From NCBI GenBank assembly GCA_029865325.1, contig JAOUHF010000009.1, positions 1 to 42,079 of the forward strand: a stretch of 42,079 nucleotides of DNA. Reading direction: 5' to 3'. Positions 8,346-16,385 of the stretch are shown in pieces (positions within the stretch are counted from its first letter, which is position 1; the number at the start of each line of letters is the position of its first letter). The notes beneath the pieces were generated by a model that was not told where the DNA came from, did no database searches, and saw only the letters and a list, made by a program, of their open reading frames with translations. A program made the translations under genes and the position numbers. Origin of the DNA: Thermoleophilia bacterium (GTDB lineage: Bacteria > Actinomycetota > Thermoleophilia > Gaiellales > Gaiellaceae).

Positions 8346-9892
8346 GCGCGCCAGTAGCTCCTCGTGAGAAGCACGATGATCGGCAGTACCTCGAGCCGTC
8401 CGAGCCACATGAGCGCGATCATGGTCGCGCTCGAGACGTCGCTGAAGGGCGCGTACGAATCCAGCGGACCGGCTGGACCGGCCGCAGGCCCCACGTTTCC
8501 GAGGGTCGCGGCAGCCGCTGAGATGGCATCGATCGGGAGCACGTCCGGTCCCTGTACGGCGGCGTCGACAGCGATCACACCGGCCCCCACGACGAACAGG
8601 CCGACATAGAGCAGGACGAACGAAACGATCGCGCGGAGCGTCCGCTCGTCGACCACGATCCCGCTCAGCCTGATCGGCATCACGACCTCCGGACGAAGGG
8701 TCTGCGTCAGCTCGCGGCGGAGCATGCGTCCGACGAGCAGGTGCCGCATGACCTTCACCGAGCCGGTCGTCGAGCCCGCGGCGCCGCCGACGAACATCAG
8801 CAAGACGAGCGTCATCAGCGCGAGCGTGGGCCAGGCTGCGAAGTCGACCGTCGCATAGCCCGTTCCGGTCATGATCGCGACGGCCTGGAACACGCCGTTG
8901 CGCAGAGGCGCTTCACTGCCCTCGATGGCCTTTGTGGCGAGCTCGGTGATGAGGACGGCGGAGGCCGCGACGAGAAGAATCGCGTACAGGCGGCTCTCTT
9001 CGTCGCGGAACGCGAGGCCCGGACGGCGACGTGCGAAGCTGCGGAAAAGCAGCGCGTAGTTCAGGCCTGCGATCACCATGAACCCAACGACCACCCACTG
9101 GGTGACGGCGGCGAACGCGCCGATCGACCCCGCCTGCGTGGAGAAGCCGCCTGTGGGCATCGTCGTGAACGCATGCGCGACCGCCTCGAAGAGGTTCATC
9201 CGGTCGTCGAGCCCCGTCCAGCCGATCAGCGCCAGGATTGCTACCTCGAGCGCCGTGAGTGAGACATAGAGAACCCACAGGCGCCGGACTGTCTGCCTGA
9301 TGCGCTCGCCGAGCTGGTCGACCTCGGGTCCGGGTAGCTCCGACTCCAGCAGCTGCCGGCCGCCGACGCGAAGCCGTGGTAGCACCGCGAGTGCGAGCAC
9401 GATGATCCCCAGCCCGCCCAGCCATTGCGTGAACTGGCGCCACATCGCGAGCGAGTGGGAGAGCGCGTCGAAGTCGGTGACCACGGTCGCGCCCGTCGTC
9501 GTGAATCCGGACATCGCCTCGAAGTACGCATCGAGGGGCCTGCCGAGCTGCTCGCCTCCGACGAACAGATACGGCAAAGAGCCGAACCCTGCGGCGAGGA
9601 GCCAGGTCAGCGAGACGACGAGGAATCCTTCGCGTGCGCCGACGCTCGACGCCGATCCGGGAGAGATCCGCTCGAGCGCAAGCCCGAACCCGCTCGTGAT
9701 CGCGCCTGCAGCGAGGAACGGCCAGACGGGCTCGTGGTACCAGAGCGCCACCAGTGCCGGGAAGAGCGCCACGAGGCCGAGGTACTTGCTGAGCGTTCCT
9801 AAGAGGTTGACCGAGGCCGCGATGTCGACGGCGATGAGTCGTCGTGGGCCGATCTGCGGAGGCGGGAGGACGACCTCCGACGTTGGGCTCAC
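8342..9892 (-). CDS. trkH: TrkH-family potassium uptake channel, copy 2
   Basis: A 516-residue paralogue of the adjacent TrkH. Pore loops read SGFTTTGAT, MPTGGFSTQ, MTGTGYATV and GNVGPAAGP. Pore 3 differs from copy 1 (GTGYAT against TTGFAT), which could alter ion preference or kinetics. GTG 9892 overlaps the TGA of the upstream trkA by four bases (GTGA). Two TrkH genes in one operon behind one TrkA suggest channels of different affinity sharing a regulator, or simple duplication; the sequences have diverged too far for a recent copy. Confidence 0.92.
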   Translation of the reverse strand: MSPTSEVVLPPPQIGPRRLIAVDIAASVNLLGTLSKYLGLVALFPALVALWYHEPVWPFLAAGAITSGFGLALERISPGSASSVGAREGFLVVSLTWLLAAGFGSLPYLFVGGEQLGRPLDAYFEAMSGFTTTGATVVTDFDALSHSLAMWRQFTQWLGGLGIIVLALAVLPRLRVGGRQLLESELPGPEVDQLGERIRQTVRRLWVLYVSLTALEVAILALIGWTGLDDRMNLFEAVAHAFTTMPTGGFSTQAGSIGAFAAVTQWVVVGFMVIAGLNYALLFRSFARRRPGLAFRDEESRLYAILLVAASAVLITELATKAIEGSEAPLRNGVFQAVAIMTGTGYATVDFAAWPTLALMTLVLLMFVGGAAGSTTGSVKVMRHLLVGRMLRRELTQTLRPEVVMPIRLSGIVVDERTLRAIVSFVLLYVGLFVVGAGVIAVDAAVQGPDVLPIDAISAAAATLGNVGPAAGPAGPLDSYAPFSDVSSATMIALMWLGRLEVLPIIVLLTRSYWRA

Positions 9893-11214
9893 AGAGCCTC
9901 GATCACCCAGGGCGCGTTCGAGGCCTCCGTGAAGACAATGACCCGATCGCCGATCTCGAGCACGTCGTCGCCGTGCGGGAAGATGGCAGATCCGTTTCGC
10001 ACGATCGCTCCGATCATCGCGCCGTGCACTGGCATGTCGCGGAACTTCGCCCCGATGTACCGGCTCGAGTCGCGCGTCGTCACGTCGAGCACCTCGTAGC
10101 GATTGCCCTCGAGCATCGCGACCTGCTGCGTGCGGGGGTCGTGTGCGAAGCGGACGATCTCTTCGGCCGTGACCGCGCGTGGATTGACGGCCACGTCGAT
10201 GCCTGCCTGGTCGAACGCGGCCAGCGATACGGCGTCGTGGGCGACCGCGATCGTGAACGGGACGCCGTGAACCCTTGCGAGCGACGCTGCGTAGAGGTTT
10301 CTGGCGTCGTCCCGCATGGCGAAGATCGCCGCTTGTGCGAGGCCGATGCGCTCGCGCTCGAGGAAGTCTGCCTCGAGTCCGGTCGCGTTGTAGACCCGCA
10401 CCTTCGAGAACGTCTCGGCGGCGGCCAGGGCTCGCTCGCGGGACGCCTCGATCATGCGAACGCCGATCCGCTGGTCGAGGAGGACTCGAGCGATCGCCGA
10501 GCCGACGCGGCCGGCGCCGAAGATCACGACGTCCTGCACCGCCGCGTCACCAGGAACGAGGAGCGCGCTCCATTCCTTCGCCGCCCGCGGCGAGCCGATG
10601 ACGACGACCCGGGAGCCTGGCTCGATCACGTCGTCGCCTCCCGGAAGCGTCATCTCGTTCTTGCGGATGATCGCCATGACCTTCGAGTCGCGCGGGAACT
10701 GCGCATGGCGGAGCGGAACTCCCGCGAGCTCCGCGGATGCACCCTCCTCGACGTCGAACTCGACGATCTGGACCTGCCCCTCGGCGAACACGTCAGTCTG
10801 GCGCGCGGCAGGAACGCCGATGATGCGGCTGATCGCGTGCGCGGTCTCGAGCTCGGGGCAGACGACGAAATCGACATCGAGTTGACCTTCCCGCCACAGG
10901 TCCACGTACTCGATCTCCGAGGTGCGGATGATCGTCTTCGCCTTCGGAGCTTCGCGGCGCGCGAACATCCCGGCGACGAGATTCACCTCGTTGCGCGACG
11001 TGCACGCGATGACGAGATCGGCGGTGCCGACGCCTGCCTGCGCGAGATCGCGCCTGCTCGTCCCGTCCCCCTCGAACGTGGCGACGTCGTAGCGGTACGC
11101 GATGGCCGAAAGCCGGGACAGCTCCGTGTCGAGCACTGTCAGCTCATGCTCGCCGTGGAGGGCGTCGACGACCGTGGATCCGACCTGGCCCGCACCGATG
11201 ATGAAGACCTTCAC
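9889..11214 (-). CDS. trkA: TrkA potassium uptake regulator, two-repeat form
   Basis: A 441-residue protein with two KTN-RCK_C units in tandem. GxGxxG loops occur at the N-terminus (IIGAGQVGSTVV) and about residue 225 (IFGAGRVGSAIA); each half ends in an RCK_C domain (GDDVIEPGSRVVV and GDDVLEIGDRVIV mark their last strands). This is the classic E. coli-type TrkA layout. It is the first gene of the - strand trkA-trkH-trkH operon. GTG 11214 lies 8 nt after TACGCT on its strand, so the mRNA is probably leaderless. It shares a 56-bp divergent promoter region with the sugar dehydrogenase gene. Confidence 0.92.
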   Translation of the reverse strand: MKVFIIGAGQVGSTVVDALHGEHELTVLDTELSRLSAIAYRYDVATFEGDGTSRRDLAQAGVGTADLVIACTSRNEVNLVAGMFARREAPKAKTIIRTSEIEYVDLWREGQLDVDFVVCPELETAHAISRIIGVPAARQTDVFAEGQVQIVEFDVEEGASAELAGVPLRHAQFPRDSKVMAIIRKNEMTLPGGDDVIEPGSRVVVIGSPRAAKEWSALLVPGDAAVQDVVIFGAGRVGSAIARVLLDQRIGVRMIEASRERALAAAETFSKVRVYNATGLEADFLERERIGLAQAAIFAMRDDARNLYAASLARVHGVPFTIAVAHDAVSLAAFDQAGIDVAVNPRAVTAEEIVRFAHDPRTQQVAMLEGNRYEVLDVTTRDSSRYIGAKFRDMPVHGAMIGAIVRNGSAIFPHGDDVLEIGDRVIVFTEASNAPWVIEAL

Positions 11215-11270
11215 GAGCGCGTAGCGTACTCCCGTCGCAGGCGCTCACAGCGGTTGGCTACCGTGAACAC
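11215..11270. promoter_or_regulatory. Divergent leaderless promoters (trkA and sugar dehydrogenase)
   Basis: On the - strand, TACGCT (11228-11223) stands 8 nt before the trkA GTG; on the + strand, TACCGT (11259-11264) stands 6 nt before the dehydrogenase GTG. Both fit -10 boxes of leaderless genes. No obvious -35 boxes are seen. Confidence 0.45.
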
Positions 11271-12350
11271 GTGCGAGTCGTTCCGGTCCTCGCCGTCCTG
11301 CTCTTCGTCGCGATCCTCGGCGCTGTTTCGGGTTCCGCGGTCGCAGCGGACAGCGCCTTTCGTCTCGTTGTCGTCGCGCGTGGCTTCGATTCGCCCGTGG
11401 GCTTCGCTCACGCGAAGAACGAGCCGCGCCGGCTCTTCGTCGTCGAGCAACGTGGGACGGTTCGCGTGATCGACAAAGGGAAGGTCAGGAGCGGGTTCTT
11501 CCTCGACGTTCGCGGCCGAGTTCAGGCGGGCGGTGAGCAGGGGCTCCTTGGTCTCGCGTTCGATCCGAAGTACAGGACGAATCGCTTCATCTACGTCAAC
11601 TACACGGATGCGAGCGGCGATACGCGGGTAGTTCGCTTCAAGACCAGAGGGAGCCGTGCGCTGCTTTCCAGTGCCCGGGTACTGCTTCGGGTCGACCAGC
11701 CGTACGGCAATCACAACGGAGGGGGGCTCGCCTTCGGGCCCGACGGATTCTTGTACGTGGGCCTCGGCGACGGCGGCTCGGGCGGCGATCCAGAGAATCG
11801 CGCACAGGACATGAGCACGCTGCTCGGGAAGATGCTGCGGCTCGACGTACGCAAGCCGGGCTCGCCTCCTGGGATCGTCGGGCTCGGCCTGCGCAACCCG
11901 TGGCGCTATTCGTTCGACCGTCAGACGGGGGACCTCTATATCGGGGACGTCGGTCAGGGCAAAGTGGAGGAGGTCGACTTCACGCCGCACTCCAGCGCAG
12001 GGCTCGAGAACTACGGCTGGGACCTGTTCGAGGGCTCGCGTCGCTACGAAGAGAAGGCCGCGGGTCCGGGCGAGCTCGTCCTCCCAGTATTCGAGTACGG
12101 GCACGATCGAGGCTGCTCGGTCGTCGGCGGCTTCGTCTATCGGGGGAAGTCTCGACCCGCCGAACGAGGTCGATACGTCGTCGGCGACTACTGCAGCGGG
12201 TCGATCTGGAGCTTCAAGGTCGTCTCGGGCGAGGCGCGCGCATTTCGCACCGAGCCCTTCAAGGTCGGCAGCCTGACGTCGTTCGGCGAGGACGCTGCAG
12301 GCGAGCTGTACGCGGTCTCGCAGAACGGGGCGGTCTATCGCCTCACTTAG
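11271..12350 (+). CDS. PQQ-dependent sugar dehydrogenase (GSDH family)
   Basis: A 359-residue exported beta-propeller enzyme. A signal peptide occupies about residues 1-25 (hydrophobic run ending SGSAVAA). GNHNGGGLAFGPDG holds the His that acts as base in soluble glucose dehydrogenase, and GLRNPWRYSFD with YIGDVGQ are family hallmarks that line the PQQ and calcium site. It would oxidise aldose sugars outside the cell and pass electrons to an unknown acceptor; no PQQ synthesis genes are in the window. Its TAG stop overlaps the stop of the convergent small gene by two to three bases. The GTG start follows a -10-like box by six bases. Confidence 0.88.
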   Translation: MRVVPVLAVLLFVAILGAVSGSAVAADSAFRLVVVARGFDSPVGFAHAKNEPRRLFVVEQRGTVRVIDKGKVRSGFFLDVRGRVQAGGEQGLLGLAFDPKYRTNRFIYVNYTDASGDTRVVRFKTRGSRALLSSARVLLRVDQPYGNHNGGGLAFGPDGFLYVGLGDGGSGGDPENRAQDMSTLLGKMLRLDVRKPGSPPGIVGLGLRNPWRYSFDRQTGDLYIGDVGQGKVEEVDFTPHSSAGLENYGWDLFEGSRRYEEKAAGPGELVLPVFEYGHDRGCSVVGGFVYRGKSRPAERGRYVVGDYCSGSIWSFKVVSGEARAFRTEPFKVGSLTSFGEDAAGELYAVSQNGAVYRLT

Positions 12351-12565
12351 CCGGCGCGCCGACGAACGCGCGGTGGCGCCTGGCCGAGGGCGGCATAGGC
12401 GAGTGCGTTCATCGACTCGGTGAGCTCGCGAATCTCGCGCGCGACGAGGGTGAGCCCGTCCTGCTTCTCCGTCGTCCGGTTCAGACGCTCGAGCTCGTCG
12501 GCGATGCGATCGAGCCGCTCGAGGAGCGCGTCGAGTTGGCGGTCTGCGATGTCCTTCTGATCCAC
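12347..12565 (-). CDS. Small coiled-coil protein
   Basis: A 72-residue soluble protein rich in Leu, Glu and Arg heptads (LLERLDRIADELERLN), so a short coiled coil is likely; the C-terminus is basic (PPRVRRRAG). GTG 12565 is selected because TAGAAT lies 7 nt upstream on this strand, another leaderless arrangement. The frame is open further upstream, but only across the antisense face of the HAD-like gene. No named family is recognised. Confidence 0.6.
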   Translation of the reverse strand: MDQKDIADRQLDALLERLDRIADELERLNRTTEKQDGLTLVAREIRELTESMNALAYAALGQAPPRVRRRAG

Positions 12566-12575
12566 GCGCGGGATT

Positions 12576-13037
12576 CTACGTCGCGAGCTCGAGCAGCTCG
12601 ATGCGGCCGTGGATGACGACGGCGTTGGCTCCGAGCGCTGCCAGCAGCCGGTCGAGGGCCCCCGCGCCGGTCTCGAGCATCGAGGCTCGCCTCTCGGCGC
12701 CCGCCTGAGCGAGCGCGACGCGCGCCAGTGACTCCGGAGCATCGGTGAAGAAGCCGATCGCGTGTTCAGCTGAGGCCAGCGCGCGCAGCGCGGCGCTCGT
12801 CTCCGCGTCTCTGCGGAGATAGACGGGGGCGCGTTCTTCGCAGTAGCGCGCGAGCAGCACTCTCCAGTTGCCCGCTCCGAGGCGGTCGAGCTCCGCGGCT
12901 GCCTCACCGCGATCGGCCGGAAGGTCATCCGGGTTGAGGCCGAGCACCGTTCCGGTTGAGGCAAGCCAGTCGTTCCACAGCGGGCGCGTGTCGCCGAGAG
13001 CGTCGAGATCGATCGCAACGGCGCGAACCTCCGTCAT
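12576..13037 (-). CDS. HAD-like hydrolase fold protein
   Basis: A 153-residue cytoplasmic protein. VAIDLDALGDT near the N-terminus resembles HAD motif I (DxDxT/V), and FFTDAPE resembles motif II; the acidic motif IV is not clear, so activity is uncertain. It is short for a HAD phosphatase and may be a minimal or degenerate member. ATG 13037 overlaps the TGA of the upstream VanZ-like gene (ATGA), which fixes the start and shows coupling. Confidence 0.6.
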   Translation of the reverse strand: MTEVRAVAIDLDALGDTRPLWNDWLASTGTVLGLNPDDLPADRGEAAAELDRLGAGNWRVLLARYCEERAPVYLRRDAETSAALRALASAEHAIGFFTDAPESLARVALAQAGAERRASMLETGAGALDRLLAALGANAVVIHGRIELLELAT

Positions 13038-13384
13038 GCGAGGCGACGTGCTCGAACGGCCTGCCAGAGGACAACACCGCAAGCTACGCCGACGGCGTCG
13101 ATCGCGACGTCGACGGGAGAGCCCATGCGACCGGAAACGAAGGTCTGATGCCACTCGTCGCTTATCGCATAGAGCGCTCCGAGCGCAAACGCGAGCCCGC
13201 TTCGCCCGGTCGCGCGTACGAGGAGGGCGCCGAGCACCGCGTACTCCGTCGCGTGGGCGAGCTTGCGCAGCACGAGGTCCCAGCCGCCCAGGCCCGTCCC
13301 GAGATCCGGCACCGACGAGAAGGTGAAGATGAGGGCTGCCCAGGCAAGGACGGGGAGCCACAGTCGCGCGAAGGAAGCGGACAC
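13034..13384 (-). CDS. VanZ-like family membrane protein
   Basis: A 116-residue membrane protein with four hydrophobic segments. FTFSSVPD, RKLAHATEYAVLGALL and ISDEWHQTFVSGRMGSPVDVA (split here as I-S-D-E-W-H-Q then G-R-x-G-S-P-V-D) are VanZ/teicoplanin-resistance family signatures. Most members have no known role in antibiotic resistance. GTG 13384 is chosen because TATCAT (13396-13391) lies 6 nt upstream on this strand, giving a leaderless start that abuts the cobalamin riboswitch region on the other strand. It is the first gene of a two-gene operon with the HAD-like gene. Confidence 0.82.
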   Translation of the reverse strand: MSASFARLWLPVLAWAALIFTFSSVPDLGTGLGGWDLVLRKLAHATEYAVLGALLVRATGRSGLAFALGALYAISDEWHQTFVSGRMGSPVDVAIDAVGVACGVVLWQAVRARRLA

Positions 13385-13396
13385 CGTCCGATGATA
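13385..13396 (-). promoter_or_regulatory. Putative leaderless promoter of the VanZ-like gene
   Basis: TATCAT on the - strand (13396-13391) is followed by six bases and then the GTG start codon. Confidence 0.45.
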
Positions 13397-13411
13397 GGCT
13401 CGCCCTCCAAT

Positions 13412-13560
13412 CAAGGAGCACGGTGAGGGAACCCGGTGCAAGTCCGGGACGGTCCCGCCGCTGTAAGGGGAGTAGCTCCCCCGCCACGAAGCCACTGGCG
13501 CAAGCCGGGAAGGCGGCGAGGGAGGGAGCCCCGAGTCAGAAGACCTGTCGCGCTCCTCAT
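13412..13560 (+). promoter_or_regulatory. Cobalamin (B12) riboswitch
   Basis: The region has the adenosylcobalamin riboswitch elements in order: GGTGCAAGTCCGGGACGGTC with CCGCCGCTGTAA, then GCCACTG (13491), GGGAAGG, and the B12 box AGTCAGAAGACCTG (13534-13547). AGGAGC (13414-13419) and GCTCCT (13552-13557) can close helix P1. It lies 35 bases before the start of a cobalamin transporter operon, so bound B12 should repress that operon. Confidence 0.95.
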
Positions 13561-13594
13561 AACCGGCTGACCCCTCGCGGAAGGGAGGATTCAG

Positions 13595-14509
13595 GTGCTT
13601 CGCTTCACAGCTCTCGTCACCGGCGCGTTGGTGGCGGCGTTCTCCCTGCTCGTCGCCGGAGCGGCAGGTGGCGGCTCGTCTCCGGACTCGTTCCCCGTGA
13701 CGATCGTTGCTTCGAACGGCAAGGTCACTGTTGGGAAGAGGCCGCGCCGGATCGTGTCTCTCTCGCCCACGGCGACGGAATCGCTGTTCGCTATCGGTGC
13801 CGGCTCGCAAGTCGTCGCGGTCGACGACCAGTCCGACGTCCCGAAGGCCGCCCCGAGGACGTCGCTCTCCGGCTACACCCCGAACGTCGAGGCCATCGCC
13901 GGCTATCGACCCGATCTGGTCGTCATCGCGTACGACCCCAAGGGGCTCTCGGGGGCATTGCGGAAGCTCGGGATCACCGTCATCCACCACGACGGCGCCG
14001 CGACGTTCAAGGGCGCGTACCAGCAGATGAGGCAACTCGGTCTCGTCACCGGGCATGAGGCCGAAGCGACGCGGCTGATCGACCGCATGAAGTCGAAGAT
14101 CGCCGGCATCGTCTCCACGGCGCGCAAGGCCGGCGGCGGGCTCTCCGTGTACCACGAGCTGACGCCCGACCTCTACTCCGCGACCTCGAAGACGTTCGTC
14201 GGCAAGGTCTACCTCTCACTGGGCCTCCGGAACATCGCCGACGAGGCCGACTCGGTCGGCGCCGGCTATCCGCAGCTCTCCGCCGAGTACGTCGTGTCGA
14301 CGAGCCCCGACGTCATCGTGCTGGCCGACACCGTGTGCTGCGGGCAGAAACCCTCGACCGTCGCCTCACGGCCAGGTTGGGATCACATACGCGCCGTGCG
14401 CACCGGGTCGATCGTCCGCATCGACGACTCGATCGCATCGCGCTGGGGCCCGCGGCTCGTGAACTTCTTCCGGGCGATGTCCTCGGCGCTCGCGCGACTT
14501 CGCCAGTAA
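13595..14509 (+). CDS. btuF: Cobalamin ABC transporter substrate-binding protein
   Basis: A 304-residue exported binding protein of the helical-backbone metal/cobalamin receptor family. The first 26 or so residues are a signal peptide. RRIVSLSPTATESLFAIG and ASRPGWDHIRAVRTGSI are typical of BtuF/FecB proteins. GTG 13595 is preceded by AAGGGAGGA at good spacing. The upstream B12 riboswitch identifies the ligand as a corrinoid. No lipobox cysteine is apparent, so membrane attachment is unclear. Confidence 0.93.
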   Translation: MLRFTALVTGALVAAFSLLVAGAAGGGSSPDSFPVTIVASNGKVTVGKRPRRIVSLSPTATESLFAIGAGSQVVAVDDQSDVPKAAPRTSLSGYTPNVEAIAGYRPDLVVIAYDPKGLSGALRKLGITVIHHDGAATFKGAYQQMRQLGLVTGHEAEATRLIDRMKSKIAGIVSTARKAGGGLSVYHELTPDLYSATSKTFVGKVYLSLGLRNIADEADSVGAGYPQLSAEYVVSTSPDVIVLADTVCCGQKPSTVASRPGWDHIRAVRTGSIVRIDDSIASRWGPRLVNFFRAMSSALARLRQ

Positions 14510-14513
14510 GCGA

Positions 14514-15578
14514 ATGAGCGTCGCTGCGGAGCGGGCGAGTAGCGTTCGGGCGCGCGGGCTCACGCCCGCGTGGGCCTGCTCCGCGGTGGCGTTCCTTCTC
14601 CTCTCGCTCGCAATCGGAGTTCTCGCCGGCCCCATCGACCTCGGGTTCGGCGCGGTGCTCGAGTCGGCAGCCGCGCGCCTGCACGTACCGGGTGCCTCCA
14701 CGTCTCTCACGCCGACCGAGGAGGCGATCCTGTGGGAGATTCGCGTTCCACGAGTGATCCTTGCGGCGCTCGTCGGCGCGATGCTGGCGTCGGCCGGTGC
14801 GACCTATCAAGGCGTCTTCCGCAATCCCCTGGCCGATCCGTACCTTCTCGGCGTCGCTGCAGGTGCAGGTCTCGGAGCGACGATCGCGATCGCGTATCTT
14901 CCCGAGGGGTTGCGTGGACAGCGTGCGCTCCCGATCGCGGCTTTCGTCGGCGGATCGGTGGCAGTCATGCTCACCTACGCGGTCGGCCGTTCGGCGAAGC
15001 GCGAACGCGACGCGGCAACGCTCGTCCTTGCGGGCGTCACTGTGGCGGCGTTCTTCACGGCCTGGCAGACGTTCGTCCAGCAGCAAAACGCCGAGACGTT
15101 GCAGCAGGTGTACTCCTGGATCCTCGGGAACATTCCGAGCACGGGCTGGGCCGACGTGTGGCTGATCCTTCCGTACGTCGCCGTCGCGATCGTCGTCATC
15201 CTCGCGCTGCGACGCGTCGTCGACGTCCTGAGCCTCGGCGACGACGAGGCGGCCAGCCTCGGTGTCAACGTCCGGCGAGTGCGGCTCGCTCTCGTCATCG
15301 CGGCGACACTCGGCACCGCAGCCGCAGTCGCTGTGAGCGGACTCATCGGCTTCGTCGGAATCATCGTCCCGCACGCGATCCGCCTCGTGTCTGGCGTCGG
15401 TTATCGGGCCCTCCTTCCGCTGTCCGTGATCATCGGTGCCGGGTTCCTCGTGCTCGCCGACGTGGTCGCCCGCACCGCGCTCTCGCCCGCCGAGATCCCG
15501 CTCGGCGTCGTGACCGCGTTTTTCGGCGCGCCGTTCTTCGCACTCGTGCTGCGGACGACGCGGGGAGGAAGCTCGTGA
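14514..15578 (+). CDS. btuC: Cobalamin ABC transporter permease (FecCD family)
   Basis: A 354-residue inner-membrane permease with about ten helices. IRVPRVILAALVGAMLASAG and GVFRNPLADPYLLGVAAGAG (residues about 70-125) and FVGIIVPHAIRLVSG near residue 285 are FecCD hallmarks; the last contacts the ATPase. ATG 14514 follows the btuF stop by four bases and the end overlaps the ATPase start. It moves B12 delivered by the binding protein encoded upstream. Confidence 0.94.
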   Translation: MSVAAERASSVRARGLTPAWACSAVAFLLLSLAIGVLAGPIDLGFGAVLESAAARLHVPGASTSLTPTEEAILWEIRVPRVILAALVGAMLASAGATYQGVFRNPLADPYLLGVAAGAGLGATIAIAYLPEGLRGQRALPIAAFVGGSVAVMLTYAVGRSAKRERDAATLVLAGVTVAAFFTAWQTFVQQQNAETLQQVYSWILGNIPSTGWADVWLILPYVAVAIVVILALRRVVDVLSLGDDEAASLGVNVRRVRLALVIAATLGTAAAVAVSGLIGFVGIIVPHAIRLVSGVGYRALLPLSVIIGAGFLVLADVVARTALSPAEIPLGVVTAFFGAPFFALVLRTTRGGSS

Positions 15579-16354
15579 CGGCGATCGAGCTGAAGGACGT
15601 CACCGTCGTCCTCGGCGGGCGCCCGGTCGTCGACGGGATCGACGCGTCGGTGGCCGAGGGAGAGTGGCTCGCGCTCATCGGCCCGAACGGCGCCGGGAAG
15701 ACAACGCTCCTGCGAGCGATCGCGCGGCTCGTCTCGTTCTCCGGTCTCATCGCGCTCGGAGGCCGCTCGGTCAGAGAGGTGCCCCGCGTCGAACTCGCCC
15801 GCCTCATCGCGGTCGTGCCGCAGGAGCCGTCGACGCCTGCCTGGATGACGGTCGGCGAATACGTGCTCCTCGGCCGTACTCCACATCTCGGCCCGCTGGC
15901 GAAAGAGGGTAGGCGCGACCGTGAAGCCGCCGCCCGCGCGGTCGCTCGCCTGGACCTGATCGGCTACGAGGAGCGCCGTCTCGGCACGCTCTCCGGGGGG
16001 GAGAAGCAGCGAGCGGTCGTCGCCCGAGCGCTTGCCCAGGAGGCGCGCATCATCCTTCTCGACGAGCCCACAGCGGCGCTCGACATCGGCCATCAACAGC
16101 AGGCCTTCGACCTGCTCGACGCCCTGCGCGCGGAATCGGGGCTGACCCTCGTCGCGGCCATGCACGACCTCACCCTGGCGGCGCAGTACGCCGGTCGCAT
16201 GGTCCTCCTCGACGGCGGGCGGGTCGTGGCCGAAGGGGTCCCGCGCGATGTTCTCACCGAGAAGCTGATCGCAAGCCACTATGGCGCGTCGATCGCTGTC
16301 GTTCCCGTCGGCGACCGGATCGCCGTGATTCCGCGCCGCGAACGAGCCTCATAA
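15575..16354 (+). CDS. btuD: Cobalamin ABC transporter ATP-binding protein
   Basis: A 259-residue ABC ATPase. Walker A is GPNGAGKT (residues 36-43), the signature LSGGEKQR, Walker B IILLDEP and the H-loop AAMHDL. The GTG start overlaps the permease stop (GTGA), so the three genes are one riboswitch-controlled operon. The protein powers corrinoid import. Confidence 0.94.
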   Translation: MTAIELKDVTVVLGGRPVVDGIDASVAEGEWLALIGPNGAGKTTLLRAIARLVSFSGLIALGGRSVREVPRVELARLIAVVPQEPSTPAWMTVGEYVLLGRTPHLGPLAKEGRRDREAAARAVARLDLIGYEERRLGTLSGGEKQRAVVARALAQEARIILLDEPTAALDIGHQQQAFDLLDALRAESGLTLVAAMHDLTLAAQYAGRMVLLDGGRVVAEGVPRDVLTEKLIASHYGASIAVVPVGDRIAVIPRRERAS

Positions 16355-16356
16355 AG

Positions 16357-16372
16357 CCGTGGTGGGCCACGG
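16357..16372 (+). terminator. Weak hairpin after btuD
   Basis: CCGTGG and CCACGG pair around a TGGG loop five bases after the btuD stop. No T run follows and the hairpin abuts the pcrA promoter box, so it may be only partly effective. Confidence 0.4.
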
Positions 16373-16373
16373 G

Positions 16374-16385
16374 TAGCATCGGCTG
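16374..16385 (+). promoter_or_regulatory. Putative leaderless promoter of pcrA
   Basis: TAGCAT (16374-16379) lies six bases before the GTG at 16386. Confidence 0.45.

Noticed and set aside
6384-8357. A 657-codon open frame on the + strand opposite trkH
   Set aside because: Composition is Arg, Glu, Asp and Gly-rich with no domain; the - strand encodes an unmistakable TrkH. It is a high-GC shadow.
14570-15574. Upstream extension of the BtuD frame across btuC
   Set aside because: It is out of frame over a clear permease; the GTGA overlap marks the true start.
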